From: Rattus norvegicus
Taxonomy: Eukaryota; Chordata; Mammalia; Rodentia; Muridae
DNA length: 64,000 nucleotides
Assembly: GCF_036323735.1 (NCBI RefSeq)
Contig: NC_086029.1
Location: 10,029,816-10,093,815 of the forward strand
Direction of reading: 5' to 3'
Shown in pieces: positions 24,301 to 38,394 of this stretch; within the stretch, counting starts at the first letter, position 1, and every line of letters begins with the position of its first letter. Under the pieces are notes generated by a model that was not told where the DNA came from, made no database searches, and saw only the letters and a program-made list of their open reading frames with translations. The position numbers and the translations under genes were made by a program.

Positions 24301-27300
24301 TTTATAAAAATTTGGTGAGCCGAATCTGAGTAACATGGTGAATTCGGTTAGTTCCCAATAGGCCGCAGTAGTAATAAGTGGACTGTTCGGGATATAGAAA
24401 AATTTTCACGAATGGAATCAAAATTTCTAGGCGAATTCAGTGAGTTTCCAATGGGACATGCTTGTATGAGTTTGCTTTTCAATATCGAGCAACATTTTAA
24501 GGAACGGAATCCAAGTGTCATGGTGAATTGAGTAGGTTCAAAATAGGATTCGCATGTAATAAGCTTGTTATTCAAGATAGAGCAACGTTTTAACGAACTG
24601 AAACACTGTTTCTTAGTGAATTCAGTTAGTTCCTAGTAGCCTGCTCTTGTAATATGTGTACTTTTAAAGATTTATAAAAATTTGGTGAGCCGAATCTGAG
24701 TAACATGGTGAATTCGGTTAGTTCCCAATAGGCCGCAGTAGTAATAAGTGGACTGTTCGGGATATAGAAAAATTTTCACGAATGGAATCAAAATTTCTAG
24801 GCGAATTCAGTGAGTTGCCAATGGGACATGCTTGTATGAGTTTGCTTTTCAATATCGAGCAACATTTTAAGGAACGGAATCCAAGTATCATGGTGAATTG
24901 AGTAGGTTCCCAATAGGATTCGCGTGTAATAAGCTTGTTATTCAAGATAGAGCAACATATTAACGAACTGAAACACTGTTTCTTTGTGAATTCAGTTAGT
25001 TCCTAGTAGCCTGCTCTTGTAATATGTGTACTTTTAAAGATTTATAAAAATTTGGTGAGCCGAATCTGAGTAACATGGTGAATTCAGTTAGTTCCCAATA
25101 GGCCGCAGTAGTAATAAGTGGACTGTTCGGGATATAGAAAAATTTTCACGAATGGAATCCAAATTTCTAGGCGAATTCAGTGAGTTCCCAATGGGACATG
25201 GTTGTATGAGTTTGCTTTTCAATATCGAGCAACATTTTAAGGAACGGAATCCAAGTATCATGGTGAATTGAGTAGGTTCCCAATAGGATTCGCATGTAAT
25301 AAGCTTGTTATTCAAGATAGAGCAACGTTTTAACGAACTGAAACACTGTTTCTTTGTGAATTCAGTTAGTTCCTAGTAGCCTGCTCTTGTAATATGTGTA
25401 CTTTTAAAGATTTATAAAAATTTGTTGAGCCGAATCTGAGTAAACTGGTGAATTCGGTTAGTTCCCAATAGGCCGCAGTAGTAATAAGTGGACTGTTCGG
25501 GATATAGAAAAATTTTAACGAATGGAATCAAAATTTCTAGGCGAATTCAGTGAGTTCCCAATGGGACATGCTTGTATGAGTTTGCTTTTCAATATCGAGC
25601 AACATTTTAAGGAACGGAATCCAAGTATCATGGTGAATTGAGTAGGTTCCCAATAGGATTCGCGTGTGATAAGCTTGTTATTCAAGATAGAGCAACGTTT
25701 TAACGAACTGAAACACTGTTTCTTTGTGAATTCAGTTAGTTCCTAGTAGCCTGCTCTTGTAATATATGTACTTTTAAAGATTTATAAAAATTTGGTGAGC
25801 CGAATCTGAGTAACATGGTGAATTCGGTTAGTTCCCAATAGGCCGCAGTAGTAATAAGTGGACTGTTCGGGATATAGAAAAATTTTCACGAATGGAATCA
25901 AAATTTCTAGGCGAATTCAGTGAGTTCCCAATGGGACATGCTTGTATGAGTTTGCTTTTCAATATCGAGCAACATTTTAAGGAACGGAATCCCAGTATCA
26001 TGGTGAATTGAGTAGGTTCCCAATAGGATTCGCATGTAATAAGCTTGTTATTCAAGATAGAGCAAAGTTTTAACGAACTGAAACACTGATTCTTTGTGAA
26101 TTCAGTTAGTTCCTAGTAGCTTTCTCTTGTAATATGTGTACTTTTAAAGATTTATAAAAATTTGGTGAGCCGAATCTGAGTAACATGGTGAATTCGGTTA
26201 GTTCTCAATAGGCCGCAGTAGTAATAAGTGGACTGTTCGGGATATAGAAAAATTTTCACGAATGGAATCAAAATTTCTAGGCGAATTCAGTGAGTTCCCA
26301 ATGGGACATGCATGTATGAGTTTGCTTTTCAATATCGAGCAACATTTTAAGGAACGGAATCAAGTATCATGGTGAATTGAGTAGGTTCCCAGTAGGATTC
26401 GCATGTAATAAGCTTGTTATTCAAGATAGAGCAACGTTTTAACGAACTGAAACACTGTTTCTTTGTGAATTCAGTTAGTTCCTAGTAGCCTGCTCTTGTA
26501 ATATGTGTACTTTTAAAGATTTATAAAAATTTGGTGAGCCGAATCTGAGTAACATGGTGAATTCGGTTAGTTCCCTATAGGCCGCAGTAGTAATAAGTGG
26601 ACTGTTCGGGATATAGAAAAATTTTCACGAATGGAATCAAAATTTCTAGGAGAATTCTGTGAGTTCCCAATGGAACATGCTTGTAAGAGTTTCCTCTTCA
26701 ATATCGAGCAACATTTTAAGGAACGGATTCCAAGTATCATGGTGAATTGAGTAGGTTCCCAATAGGATTCGCATGTAATAAGCTTGTTATTCAAGATAGA
26801 GCAACGTTTTAACGAACTGAAACACTGTTTCTTTGTGAATTCAGTTAGTTCCTAGTAGCCTGCTCTTGTAATATGTGTACTTTTAAAGATTTATAAAAAT
26901 TTGGTGAGCCGATTCTGAGTAACATGGTGAATTCGGTTAGTTCCCAATAGGCCGCAGTAGTAATAAGTGGACTGTTCGGGATATAGAAAAATTTTCACGA
27001 ATGGAATCAAAATTTCTAGTCGAATTCAGTGAGTTCCCAATGGGACATGCTTGTATGAGTTTGCTTTTCAATATTGAGCAACATTTTAAGGAACGGAATC
27101 CAATTATCATGGTGAATTGAGTAGGTTCCCAATAGGATTCGCGTGTAATAAGCTTGTTATTCAAGATAGAGCAACGTTTCAACGAACTGAAACACTGTTT
27201 CTTTGTGAATTCAGTTAGTTCCTAGTAGCCTGCTCTTGTAATATGTGTACTTTTAAAGATTTATAAAAATTTGGTGAGCCGATTCTGAGTAACATGGTGA

Positions 27301-30300
27301 ATTCGGTTAGTTCCCAGTAGGCCGCAGTAGTAATAAGTGGACTGTTCGGGATATAGAAAATTTTTCACGAATTGAATCAAAATTTCTAGGAGAATTCTGT
27401 GAGTTCCCAATGGAACATGCTTGTAAGAGTTTGCTCTTCAATATCGAGCAACATTTTAAGGAACGGATTCCAAGTATCATGGTGAATTGAGTAGGTTCCC
27501 AATAGGATTCGCATGTAATAAGCTTGTTATTCAAGATAGAGCAACGTTTTAACGAACTGAAACACTGTTTCTTTGTGAATTCAGTTAGTTCCTAGTAGCC
27601 TGCTCTTGTAATATGTGTACTTTTAAAGATTTATAAAAATTTGGTGAGCCGAATCTGAGTAACATGGTGAATTCAGTTAGTTCCCAATAGGCCGCAGTAG
27701 TAATAAGTGGACTGTTCGGGATATAGAAAAATTTTCACGAATGGAATCAAAATTTCTAGGCGAATTCAGTGAGTTCCCAATGGGACATGCTTGTATGAGT
27801 TTGCTTTTCAATATCGAGCAACATTTTAAGGAACGGAATCCCAGTATCATGGTGAATTGAGTAGGTTCCCAATAGGATTCGCATGTAATAAGCTTGTTAT
27901 TCAAGATAGAGCAACGTTTTAACGAACTGAAACACTGATTCTTTGTGAATTCAGTTAGTTCCTAGTAGCTTTCTCTTGTAATATGTGTACTTTTAAAGAT
28001 TTATAAAAATTTGGTGAGCCGAATCTGAGTAACATGGTGAATTCGGTTAGTTCTCAATAGGCCGCAGTAGTAATAAGTGGACTGTTCGGGATATAGAAAA
28101 ATTATCACGAATGGAATCAAAATTTCTAGGCGAATTCAGTGAGTTCCCAATGGGACATGCATGTATGAGTTTGCTCTTCAATATCGAGCAACATTTTAAG
28201 GAACGGAATCAAGTATCATGGTGAATTGAGTAGTTTCCCAGTAGGATTCGCATGTAATAAGCTTGTTATTCAAGATAGAGCAACGTTTTAACGAACTGAA
28301 ACACTGTTTCTTTGTGAATTCAGTTAGTTCCTAGTAGCCTGCTCTTGTAATATGTGTACTTTTAAAGATTTATAAAAATTTGGTGAGCCGAATCTGAGTA
28401 ACATGGTGAATTCGGTTAGTTCCCTATAGGCCGCAGTAGTAATAAGTGGACTGTTCGGGATATAGAAAAATTTTCACGAATGGAATCAAAATTTCTAGGA
28501 GAATTCTGTGAGTTCCCAATGGAACATGCTTGTAAGAGTTTCCTCTTCAATATCGAGCAACATTTTAAGGAACGGATTCCAAGTATCATGGTGAATTGAG
28601 TAGGTTCCCAATAGGATTCGCATGTAATAAGCTTGTTATTCAAGATAGAGCAACGTTTTAACGAACTGAAACACTGTTTCTTTGTGAATTCAGTTAGTTC
28701 CTAGTAGCCTGCTCTTGTAATATGTGTACTTTTAAAGATTTATAAAAATTTGGTGAGCCGATTCTGAGTAACATGGTGAATTCGGTTAGTTCCCATTAGG
28801 CCGCAGTAGTAATAAGTGGACTGTTCGGGATATAGAAAAATTTTCACGAATGGAATCAAAATTTCTAGTCGAATTCAGTGAGTTCCCAATGGGACATGCT
28901 TGTATGAGTTTGCTTTTCAATATTGAGCAACATTTTAAGGAACGGAATCCAATTATCATGGTGAATTGAGTAGGTTCCCAATAGGATTCGCGTGTAATAA
29001 GCTTGTTATTCAAGATAGAGCAACGTTTTAACGAACTGAAACACTGTTTCTTTGTGAATTCAGTTAGTTCCTAGTAGCCTGCTCTTGTAATATGTGTACT
29101 TTTAAAGATTTATAAAAATTTGGTGAGCCGATTCTGAGTAACATGGTGAATTCGGTTAGTTCCCAATAGGCCGCAGTAGTAATAAGTGGACTGTTCGGGA
29201 TATAGAAAAATTTTCACGAATGGAATCAAAATTTCTAGGAGAATTCTGTGAGTTCCCAATGGAACATGCTTGTAAGAGTTTGCTCTTCAATATCGAGCAA
29301 CATTTTAAGGAACGGAATCCAAGTATCATGGTGAATTGAGTAGGTTCCCAATAGGATTCGCATGTAATAAGCTTGTTATTCAAGATAGAGCAACGTTTTA
29401 ACGAACTGAAACACTGTTTCTTTGTGAATTCAGTTAGTTCCTAGTAGCCTGCTCTTGTAATATGTGTACTTTTAAAGATTTATAAAAATTTGGTGAGCCG
29501 ATTCTGAGTAACATGGTGAATTCGGTTAGTTCCCAATAGGCCGCAGTAGTAATAAGTGGACTGTTCGGGATATAGAAAAATTTTCACGAATGGAATCAAA
29601 ATTTCTAGTCGAATTCAGTGAGTTCCCAATGGGACATGCTTGTATGAGTTTGCTTTTCAATATCGAGCAACATTATAAGGAACGGAATCCAAGTATCATG
29701 GTGAATTGAGTAGGTTCCCAATAGGATTCGCGTGTAATAAGCTTGTTATTCAAGATAGAGCAACGTTTTAACGAACTGAAACACTGTTTCTTTGTGAATT
29801 CAGTTAGTTCCTAGTAGCCTGCTCTTGTAATATATGTACTTTTAAAGATTTATAAAAATTTGGTGAGCCGAATCTGAGTAACATGGTGAATTCGGTTAGT
29901 TCCCAATAGGCCGCAGTAGTAATAAGTGGACTGTTCGGGATATAGAAAAATTTTCACGAATGGAATCAAAATTTCTAGGCGAATTCAGTGAGTTCCCAAT
30001 GGGACATGCTTGTATGAGTTTGCTTTTCAATATCTAGCAACATTTTAAGGAACGGAATCCCAGTATCATGGTGAATTGAGTAGGTTCCCAATAGGATTCG
30101 CATGTAATAAGCTTGTTATTCAAGATAGAGCAACGTTTTAACGAACTGAAACACTGATTCTTTGTGAATTCAGTTAGTTCCTAGTAGCTTTCTCTTGTAA
30201 TATGTGTACTTTTAAAGATTTATAAAAATTTGGTGAGCCGAATCTGAGTAACATGGTGAATTCGGTTAGTTCTCAATAGGCCGCAGTAGTAATAAGTGGA

Positions 30301-32852
30301 CTGTTCGGGATATAGAAAAATTTTCACGAATGGAATCAAAATTTCTAGGCGAATTCAGTGAGTTCCCAATGGGACATGCATGTATGAGTTTGCTTTTCAA
30401 TATCGAGCAACATTTTAAGGAACGGAATCAAGTATCATGGTGAATTGAGTAGGTTCCCAGTAGGATTCGCATGTAATAAGCTTGTTATTCAAGATAGAGC
30501 AACGTTTTAACGAACTGAAACACTGTTTCTTTGTGAATTCAGTTAGTTCCTAGTAGCCTGCTCTTGTAATATGTGTACTTTTAAAGATTTATAAAAATTT
30601 GGTGAGCCGATTCTGAGTAACATGGTGAATTCGGTTAGTTCCCAATAGGCCGCAGTAGTAATAAGTGGACTGTTCGGGATATAGAAAAATTTTCACGAAT
30701 GGAATCAAAATTTCTAGGAGAATTCTGTGAGTTCCCAATGGAACATGCTTGTAAGAGTTTGCTCTTCAATATCGAGCAACATTTTAAGGAACGGAATCCA
30801 AGTATCATGGTGAATTGAGTAGGTTCCCAATAGGATTCGCATGTAATAAGCTTGTTATTCAAGATAGAGCAACGTTTTAACGAACTGAAACACTGTTTCT
30901 TTGTGAATTCAGTTAGTTCCTAGTAGCCTGCTCTTGTAATATGTGTACTTTTAAAGATTTATAAAAATTTGGTGAGCCGATTCTGAGTAACATGGTGAAT
31001 TCGGTTAGTTCCCAATAGGCCGCAGTAGTAATAAGTGGACTGTTCGGGATATAGAAAAATTTTCACGAATGGAATCAAAATTTCTAGTCGAATTCAGTGA
31101 GTTCCCAATGGGACATGCTTGTATGAGTTTGCTTTTCAATATCGAGCAACATTATAAGGAACGGAATCCAAGTATCATGGTGAATTGAGTAGGTTCCCAA
31201 TAGGATTCGCGTGTAATAAGCTTGTTATTCAAGATAGAGCAACGTTTTAACGAACTGAAACACTGTTTCTTTGTGAATTCAGTTAGTTCCTAGTAGCCTG
31301 CTCTTGTAATATATGTACTTTTAAAGATTTATAAAAATTTGGTGAGCCGAATCTGAGTAACATGGTGAATTCGGTTAGTTCCCAATAGGCCGCAGTAGTA
31401 ATAAGTGGACTGTTCGGGATATAGAAAAATTTTCACGAATGGAATCAAAATTTCTAGGCGAATTCAGTGAGTTCCCAATGGGACATGCTTGTATGAGTTT
31501 GCTTTTCAATATCGAGCAACATTTTAAGGAACGGAATCCCAGTATCATGGTGAATTGAGTAGGTTCCCAATAGGATTCGCATGTAATAAGCTTGTTATTC
31601 AAGATAGAGCAACGTTTTAACGAACTGAAACACTGATTCTTTGTGAATTCAGTTAGTTCCTAGTAGCTTTCTCTTGTAATATGTGTACTTTTAAAGATTT
31701 ATAAAAATTTGGTGAGCCGAATCTGAGTAACATGGTGAATTCGGTTAGTTCTCAATAGGCCGCAGTAGTAATAAGTGGACTGTTCGGGATATAGAAAAAT
31801 TTTCACGAATGGAATCAAAATTTCTAGGCGAATTCAGTGAGTTCCCAATGGGACATGCATGTATGAGTTTGCTTTTCAATATCGAGCAACATTTTAAGGA
31901 ACGGAATCAAGTATCATGGTGAATTGAGTAGGTTCCCAGTAGGATTCGCATGTAATAAGCTTGTTATTCAAGATAGAGCAACGTTTTAACGAACTGAAAC
32001 ACTGTTTCTTTGTGAATTCAGTTAGTTCCTAGTAGCCTGCTCTTGTAATATGTGTACTTTTAAAGATTTATAAAAATTTGGTGAGCCGAATCTGAGTAAC
32101 ATGGTGAATTCGGTTAGTTCCCTATAGGCCGCAGTAGTAATAAGTGGACTGTTCGGGATATAGAAAAATTTTCACGAATGGAATCAAAATTTCTAGGAGA
32201 ATTCTGTGAGTTCCCAATGGAACATGCTTGTAAGAGTTTCCTCTTCAATATCGAGCAACATTTTAAGGAACGGATTCCAAGTATCATGGTGAATTGAGTA
32301 GGTTCCCAATAGGATTCGCATGTAATAAGCTTGTTATTCAAGATAGAGCAACGTTTTAACGAACTGAAACACTGTTTCTTTGTGAATTCAGTTAGTTCCT
32401 AGTAGCCTGCTCTTGTAATATGTGTACTTTTAAAGATTTATAAAAATTTGGTGAGCCGATTCTGAGTAACATGGTGAATTCGGTTAGTTCCCAATAGGCC
32501 GCAGTAGTAATAAGTGGACTGTTCGGGATATAGAAAAATTTTCACGAATGGAATCAAAATTTCTAGTCGAATTCAGTGAGTTCCCAATGGGACATGCTTG
32601 TATGAGTTTGCTTTTCAATATTGAGCTACATTTTAAGGAACGGAATCCAATTATCATGGTGAATTGAGTAGGTTCCCAATAGGATTCGCGTGTAATAAGC
32701 TTGTTATTCAAGATAGAGCAACGTTTTAACGAACTGAAACACTGTTTCTTTGTGAATTCAGTTAGTTCCTAGTAGCCTGCTCTTGTAATATGTGTACTTT
32801 TAAAGATTTATAAAAATTTGGTGAGCCGATTCTGAGTAACATGGTGAATTCG
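21388..32852 (+). repeat. 31-monomer segmental duplication, copy 2 (11,465 bp)
   Basis: Adjacent to copy 1, so the pair is a true tandem duplication. Identity starts at 21388 (21387 is G where 9922 is A) and persists to about 32925, where it breaks at 32926/21461. Monomer starts are those of copy 1 plus 11,465: 21381, 21751, 22121, 22491, 22861, 23230 and so on to 32476. The smaller duplications inside copy 1 are reproduced here, so they predate this event. An assembly error that duplicated the segment would look the same; the handful of differences argues against an exact software copy but does not exclude two haplotypes joined together. Confidence 0.92.
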
Positions 32853-33585
32853 GTTAGTTCCCAATAGGCCGCAGTAGTAATAAGTGGACTGTTCGGGATA
32901 TAGAAAAATTTTCACGAATGGAATCAAAATTTCTAGGAGAATTCTGTGAGTTCCCAATGGAACATGCTTGTAAGAGTTTGCTCTTCAATATCGAGCAACA
33001 TTTTAAGGAACGGATTCCAAGTATCATGGTGAATTGAGTAGGTTCCCAATAGGATTCGCATGTAATAAGCTTGTTATTCAAGATAGAGCAACGTTTTAAC
33101 GAACTGAAACACTGTTTCTTTGTGAATTCAGTTAGTTCCTAGTAGCCTGCTCTTGTAATATGTGTACTTTTAAAGATTTATAAAAATTTGGTGAGCCGAA
33201 TCTGAGTAACATGGTGAATTCGGTTAGTTCCCAATAGGCCGCAGTAGTAATAAGTGGACTGTTCGGGATATAGAAAAATTTTCACGAATGGAATCAAAAT
33301 TTCTAGGCGAATTCAGTGAGTTTCCAATGGGACATGCTTGTATGAGTTTGCTTTTCAATATCGAGCAACATTTTAAGGAACGGAATCCAAGTGTCATGGT
33401 GAATTGAGTAGGTTCAAAATAGGATTCGCATGTAATAAGCTTGTTATTCAAGATAGAGCAACGTTTTAACGAACTGAAACACTGTTTCTTAGTGAATTCA
33501 GTTAGTTCCTAGTAGCCTGCTCTTGTAATATGTGTACTTTTAAAGATTTATAAAAATTTGGTGAGCCGAATCTGAGTAACATGGT
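31367..33585 (+). repeat. Six-monomer tandem duplication, copy 1 (2219 bp)
   Basis: Monomers 31367, 31737, 32106, 32476, 32846 and 33216 recur at 33586, 33956, 34325, 34695, 35065 and 35435. The offset is 2219 bp, which is 6 x 370 minus the tag deletion. Shared marks are ACTGATTCTTTG, the deletion tag, CCTATAGG, GAGCTACATTTT and TTTCTTAGTG. The copies diverge left of about 31312 (ATATATGTAC versus ATATGTGTAC) and right of about 33693/35912 (CCC versus GCC). Confidence 0.9.
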
Positions 33586-35804
33586 GAATTCGGTTAGTTC
33601 CCAATAGGCCGCAGTAGTAATAAGTGGACTGTTCGGGATATAGAAAAATTTTCACGAATGGAATCAAAATTTCTAGGCGAATTCAGTGAGTTCCCAATGG
33701 GACATGCTTGTATGAGTTTGCTTTTCAATATCGAGCAACATTTTAAGGAACGGAATCCCAGTATCATGGTGAATTGAGTAGGTTCCCAATAGGATTCGCA
33801 TGTAATAAGCTTGTTATTCAAGATAGAGCAACGTTTTAACGAACTGAAACACTGATTCTTTGTGAATTCAGTTAGTTCCTAGTAGCTTTCTCTTGTAATA
33901 TGTGTACTTTTAAAGATTTATAAAAATTTGGTGAGCCGAATCTGAGTAACATGGTGAATTCGGTTAGTTCTCAATAGGCCGCAGTAGTAATAAGTGGACT
34001 GTTCGGGATATAGAAAAATTTTCACGAATGGAATCAAAATTTCTAGGCGAATTCAGTGAGTTCCCAATGGGACATGCATGTATGAGTTTGCTTTTCAATA
34101 TCGAGCAACATTTTAAGGAACGGAATCAAGTATCATGGTGAATTGAGTAGGTTCCCAGTAGGATTCGCATGTAATAAGCTTGTTATTCAAGATAGAGCAA
34201 CGTTTTAACGAACTGAAACACTGTTTCTTTGTGAATTCAGTTAGTTCCTAGTAGCCTGCTCTTGTAATATGTGTACTTTTAAAGATTTATAAAAATTTGG
34301 TGAGCCGAATCTGAGTAACATGGTGAATTCGGTTAGTTCCCTATAGGCCGCAGTAGTAATAAGTGGACTGTTCGGGATATAGAAAAATTTTCACGAATGG
34401 AATCAAAATTTCTAGGAGAATTCTGTGAGTTCCCAATGGAACATGCTTGTAAGAGTTTCCTCTTCAATATCGAGCAACATTTTAAGGAACGGATTCCAAG
34501 TATCATGGTGAATTGAGTAGGTTCCCAATAGGATTCGCATGTAATAAGCTTGTTATTCAAGATAGAGCAACGTTTTAACGAACTGAAACACTGTTTCTTT
34601 GTGAATTCAGTTAGTTCCTAGTAGCCTGCTCTTGTAATATGTGTACTTTTAAAGATTTATAAAAATTTGGTGAGCCGATTCTGAGTAACATGGTGAATTC
34701 GGTTAGTTCCCAATAGGCCGCAGTAGTAATAAGTGGACTGTTCGGGATATAGAAAAATTTTCACGAATGGAATCAAAATTTCTAGTCGAATTCAGTGAGT
34801 TCCCAATGGGACATGCTTGTATGAGTTTGCTTTTCAATATTGAGCTACATTTTAAGGAACGGAATCCAATTATCATGGTGAATTGAGTAGGTTCCCAATA
34901 GGATTCGCGTGTAATAAGCTTGTTATTCAAGATAGAGCAACGTTTTAACGAACTGAAACACTGTTTCTTTGTGAATTCAGTTAGTTCCTAGTAGCCTGCT
35001 CTTGTAATATGTGTACTTTTAAAGATTTATAAAAATTTGGTGAGCCGATTCTGAGTAACATGGTGAATTCGGTTAGTTCCCAATAGGCCGCAGTAGTAAT
35101 AAGTGGACTGTTCGGGATATAGAAAAATTTTCACGAATGGAATCAAAATTTCTAGGAGAATTCTGTGAGTTCCCAATGGAACATGCTTGTAAGAGTTTGC
35201 TCTTCAATATCGAGCAACATTTTAAGGAACGGATTCCAAGTATCATGGTGAATTGAGTAGGTTCCCAATAGGATTCGCATGTAATAAGCTTGTTATTCAA
35301 GATAGAGCAACGTTTTAACGAACTGAAACACTGTTTCTTTGTGAATTCAGTTAGTTCCTAGTAGCCTGCTCTTGTAATATGTGTACTTTTAAAGATTTAT
35401 AAAAATTTGGTGAGCCGAATCTGAGTAACATGGTGAATTCGGTTAGTTCCCAATAGGCCGCAGTAGTAATAAGTGGACTGTTCGGGATATAGAAAAATTT
35501 TCACGAATGGAATCAAAATTTCTAGGCGAATTCAGTGAGTTTCCAATGGGACATGCTTGTATGAGTTTGCTTTTCAATATCGAGCAACATTTTAAGGAAC
35601 GGAATCCAAGTGTCATGGTGAATTGAGTAGGTTCAAAATAGGATTCGCATGTAATAAGCTTGTTATTCAAGATAGAGCAACGTTTTAACGAACTGAAACA
35701 CTGTTTCTTAGTGAATTCAGTTAGTTCCTAGTAGCCTGCTCTTGTAATATGTGTACTTTTAAAGATTTATAAAAATTTGGTGAGCCGAATCTGAGTAACA
35801 TGGT
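33586..35804 (+). repeat. Six-monomer tandem duplication, copy 2 (2219 bp)
   Basis: Second copy of the 6-mer. It is followed at 35805 by a GAGTTGCC monomer, whereas the first copy is followed by this copy. In the downstream 15-mer partner (38395-43943) the 6-mer occurs only once, so this extra copy arose after the 15-mer duplication or was lost from the partner. Confidence 0.88.
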
Positions 35805-38394
35805 GAATTCGGTTAGTTCCCAATAGGCCGCAGTAGTAATAAGTGGACTGTTCGGGATATAGAAAAATTTTCACGAATGGAATCAAAATTTCTAGGCGAA
35901 TTCAGTGAGTTGCCAATGGGACATGCTTGTATGAGTTTGCTTTTCAATATCGAGCAACATTTTAAGGAACGGAATCCAAGTATCATGGTGAATTGAGTAG
36001 GTTCCCAATAGGATTCGCGTGTAATAAGCTTGTTATTCAAGATAGAGCAACATATTAACGAACTGAAACACTGTTTCTTTGTGAATTCAGTTAGTTCCTA
36101 GTAGCCTGCTCTTGTAATATGTGTACTTTTAAAGATTTATAAAAATTTGGTGAGCCGAATCTGAGTAACATGGTGAATTCAGTTAGTTCACAATAGGCCG
36201 CAGTAGTAATAAGTGGACTGTTCGGGATATAGAAAAATTTTCACGAATGGAATCCAAATTTCTAGGCGAATTCAGTGAGTTCCCAATGGGACATGGTTGT
36301 ATGAGTTTGCTTTTCAATATCGAGCAACATTTTAAGGAACGGAATCCAAGTATCATGGTGAATTGAGTAGGTTCCCAATAGGATTCGCATGTAATAAGCT
36401 TGTTATTCAAGATAGAGCAACGTTTTAACGAACTGAAACACTGTTTCTTTGTGAATTCAGTTAGTTCCTAGTAGCCTGCTCTTGTAATATGTGTACTTTT
36501 AAAGATTTATAAAAATTTGTTGAGCCGAATCTGAGTAACATGGTGAATTCGGTTAGTTCCCAATAGGCCGCAGTAGTAATAAGTGGACTGTTCGGGATAT
36601 AGAAAAATTTTCACGAATGGAATCAAAATTTCTAGGAGAATTCTGTGAGTTCCCAATGGAACATGCTTGTAAGAGTTTGCTCTTCAAAATCGAGCAACAT
36701 TTTAAGGAACGGATTCCAAGTATCATGGTGAATTGAGTAGGTTCCCAATAGGATTCGCATGTAATAAGCTTGTTATTCAAGATAGAGCAACGTTTTAACG
36801 AACTGAAACACTGTTTCTTTGTGAATTCAGTTAGTTCCTAGTAGCCTGCTCTTGTAATATGTGTACTTTTAAAGATTTATAAAAATTTGGTGAGCCGATT
36901 CTGAGTAACATGGTGAATTCGGTTAGTTCCCAATAGGCCGCAGTAGTAATAAGTGGACTGTTCGGGATATAGAAAAATTTTCACGAATGGAATCAAAATT
37001 TCTAGGCGAATTCAGTGAGTTCCCAATGGGACATGCTTGTATGAGTTTGCTTTTCAATATCGAGCAACATTTTAAGGAACGGAATCCAATTATCATGGTG
37101 AATTGAGTAGGTTCCCAATAGGATTCGCGTGTAATAAGCTTGTTATTCAAGATAGAGCAACGTTTTAACGAACTGAAACACTGTTTCTTTGTGAATTCAG
37201 TTAGTTCCTAGTAGCCTGCTCTTGTAATATGTGTACTTTTAAAGATTTATAAAAATTTGGTGAGCCGAATCTGAGTAACATGGTGAATTCGGTTAGTTCC
37301 CAATAGGCCACAGTAGTAATAAGTGGACTGTTCGGGATATAGAAAAATTTTCACGAATGGAATCAAAATTTCTAGGCGAATTCAGTGAGTTCCCAATGGG
37401 ACATGCTTGTATGAGTTTGCTTTTCAATATCGAGCAACAATTTAAGGAACGGAATCCAAGTATCATGGTGAATTGAGTAGGTTCCCAATAGGATTCGCAT
37501 GTAATAAGCTTGTTATTCAAGATAGAGCAAGGTTTTAACGAACTGAAACACTGTTTCTTTGTGAATTCAGTTAGTTCCTAGTAGCCTGCTCTTGTAATAT
37601 GTGTACTTTTAAAGATTTATAAAAATTTGGTGAGCCGAATCTGAGTAACATGGTGAATTCGGTTAGTTCCCAATAGGCCGCAGTAGTAATAAGTGGACTA
37701 TTCGGGATATAGAAAAATTTTCACGAATGGAATCAAAATTTCTAGGCGAATTCAGTGAGTTCCCAATGGGACATGCTTGTATGAGTTTGCTTTTCATTAT
37801 CGAGCAACATTTTAAGGAACGGAATCCAAGTATCTTGGTGAATTGAGTAGGTTCCCAATAGGATTCGCAAGTAATAAACTTGTTATTCAAGATAGAGCAA
37901 AGTTTTAACGAACTGAAACACTGTTTCTTTGTGAATTCAGTTAGTTCCTAGTAGCTTTCTCTTGTAATATGTGTACTTTTAAAGATTTATAAAAATTTGG
38001 TGAGCCGAATCTGAGTAACATGGTGAATTCGGTTAGTTCCCAATAGGCCGCAGTAGTAATAAGTGGACTGTTCGGGATATAGAAAAATTTTCACGAATGG
38101 AATCAAAATTTCTAGGCGAATTCAGTGAGTTCCCAATGGGACATGCTTGTATGAGTTTGCTTTTCAATATCGAGCAACATTTTAAGGAACGGAATCCAAG
38201 TATCATGGTGAATTGAATAGGTTCCCAGTAGGAATCGCATGTAATAAGCTTGTTATTCAAGATAGAGCAACGTTTTAACGAACTGAAACACTGTTTCTTT
38301 GTGAATTCAGTTAGTTCCTAGTAGCCTGCTCTTGTAATATGTGTACTTTTAAAGATTTATAAAAATTTGGTGAGCCGATTCTGAGTAACATGGT

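Larger units (their letters stand above)
30627..38394 (+). repeat. 15-monomer higher-order repeat, copy 1, enlarged to 21 monomers
   Basis: Removing one 2219-bp 6-mer from this 7768-bp block leaves 5549 bp in 15 monomers, which matches 38395-43943 in order. Offsets are 7768 bp before the extra 6-mer (30627 to 38395) and 5549 bp after it (33586 to 39135, 38025 to 43574). Only a few differences show: T31271/C39039, C31318/A39086, A36688/T42237 and C38271/G43820. The block overlaps the end of the second 11.5-kb unit, so the two duplications interlock. Confidence 0.85.
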
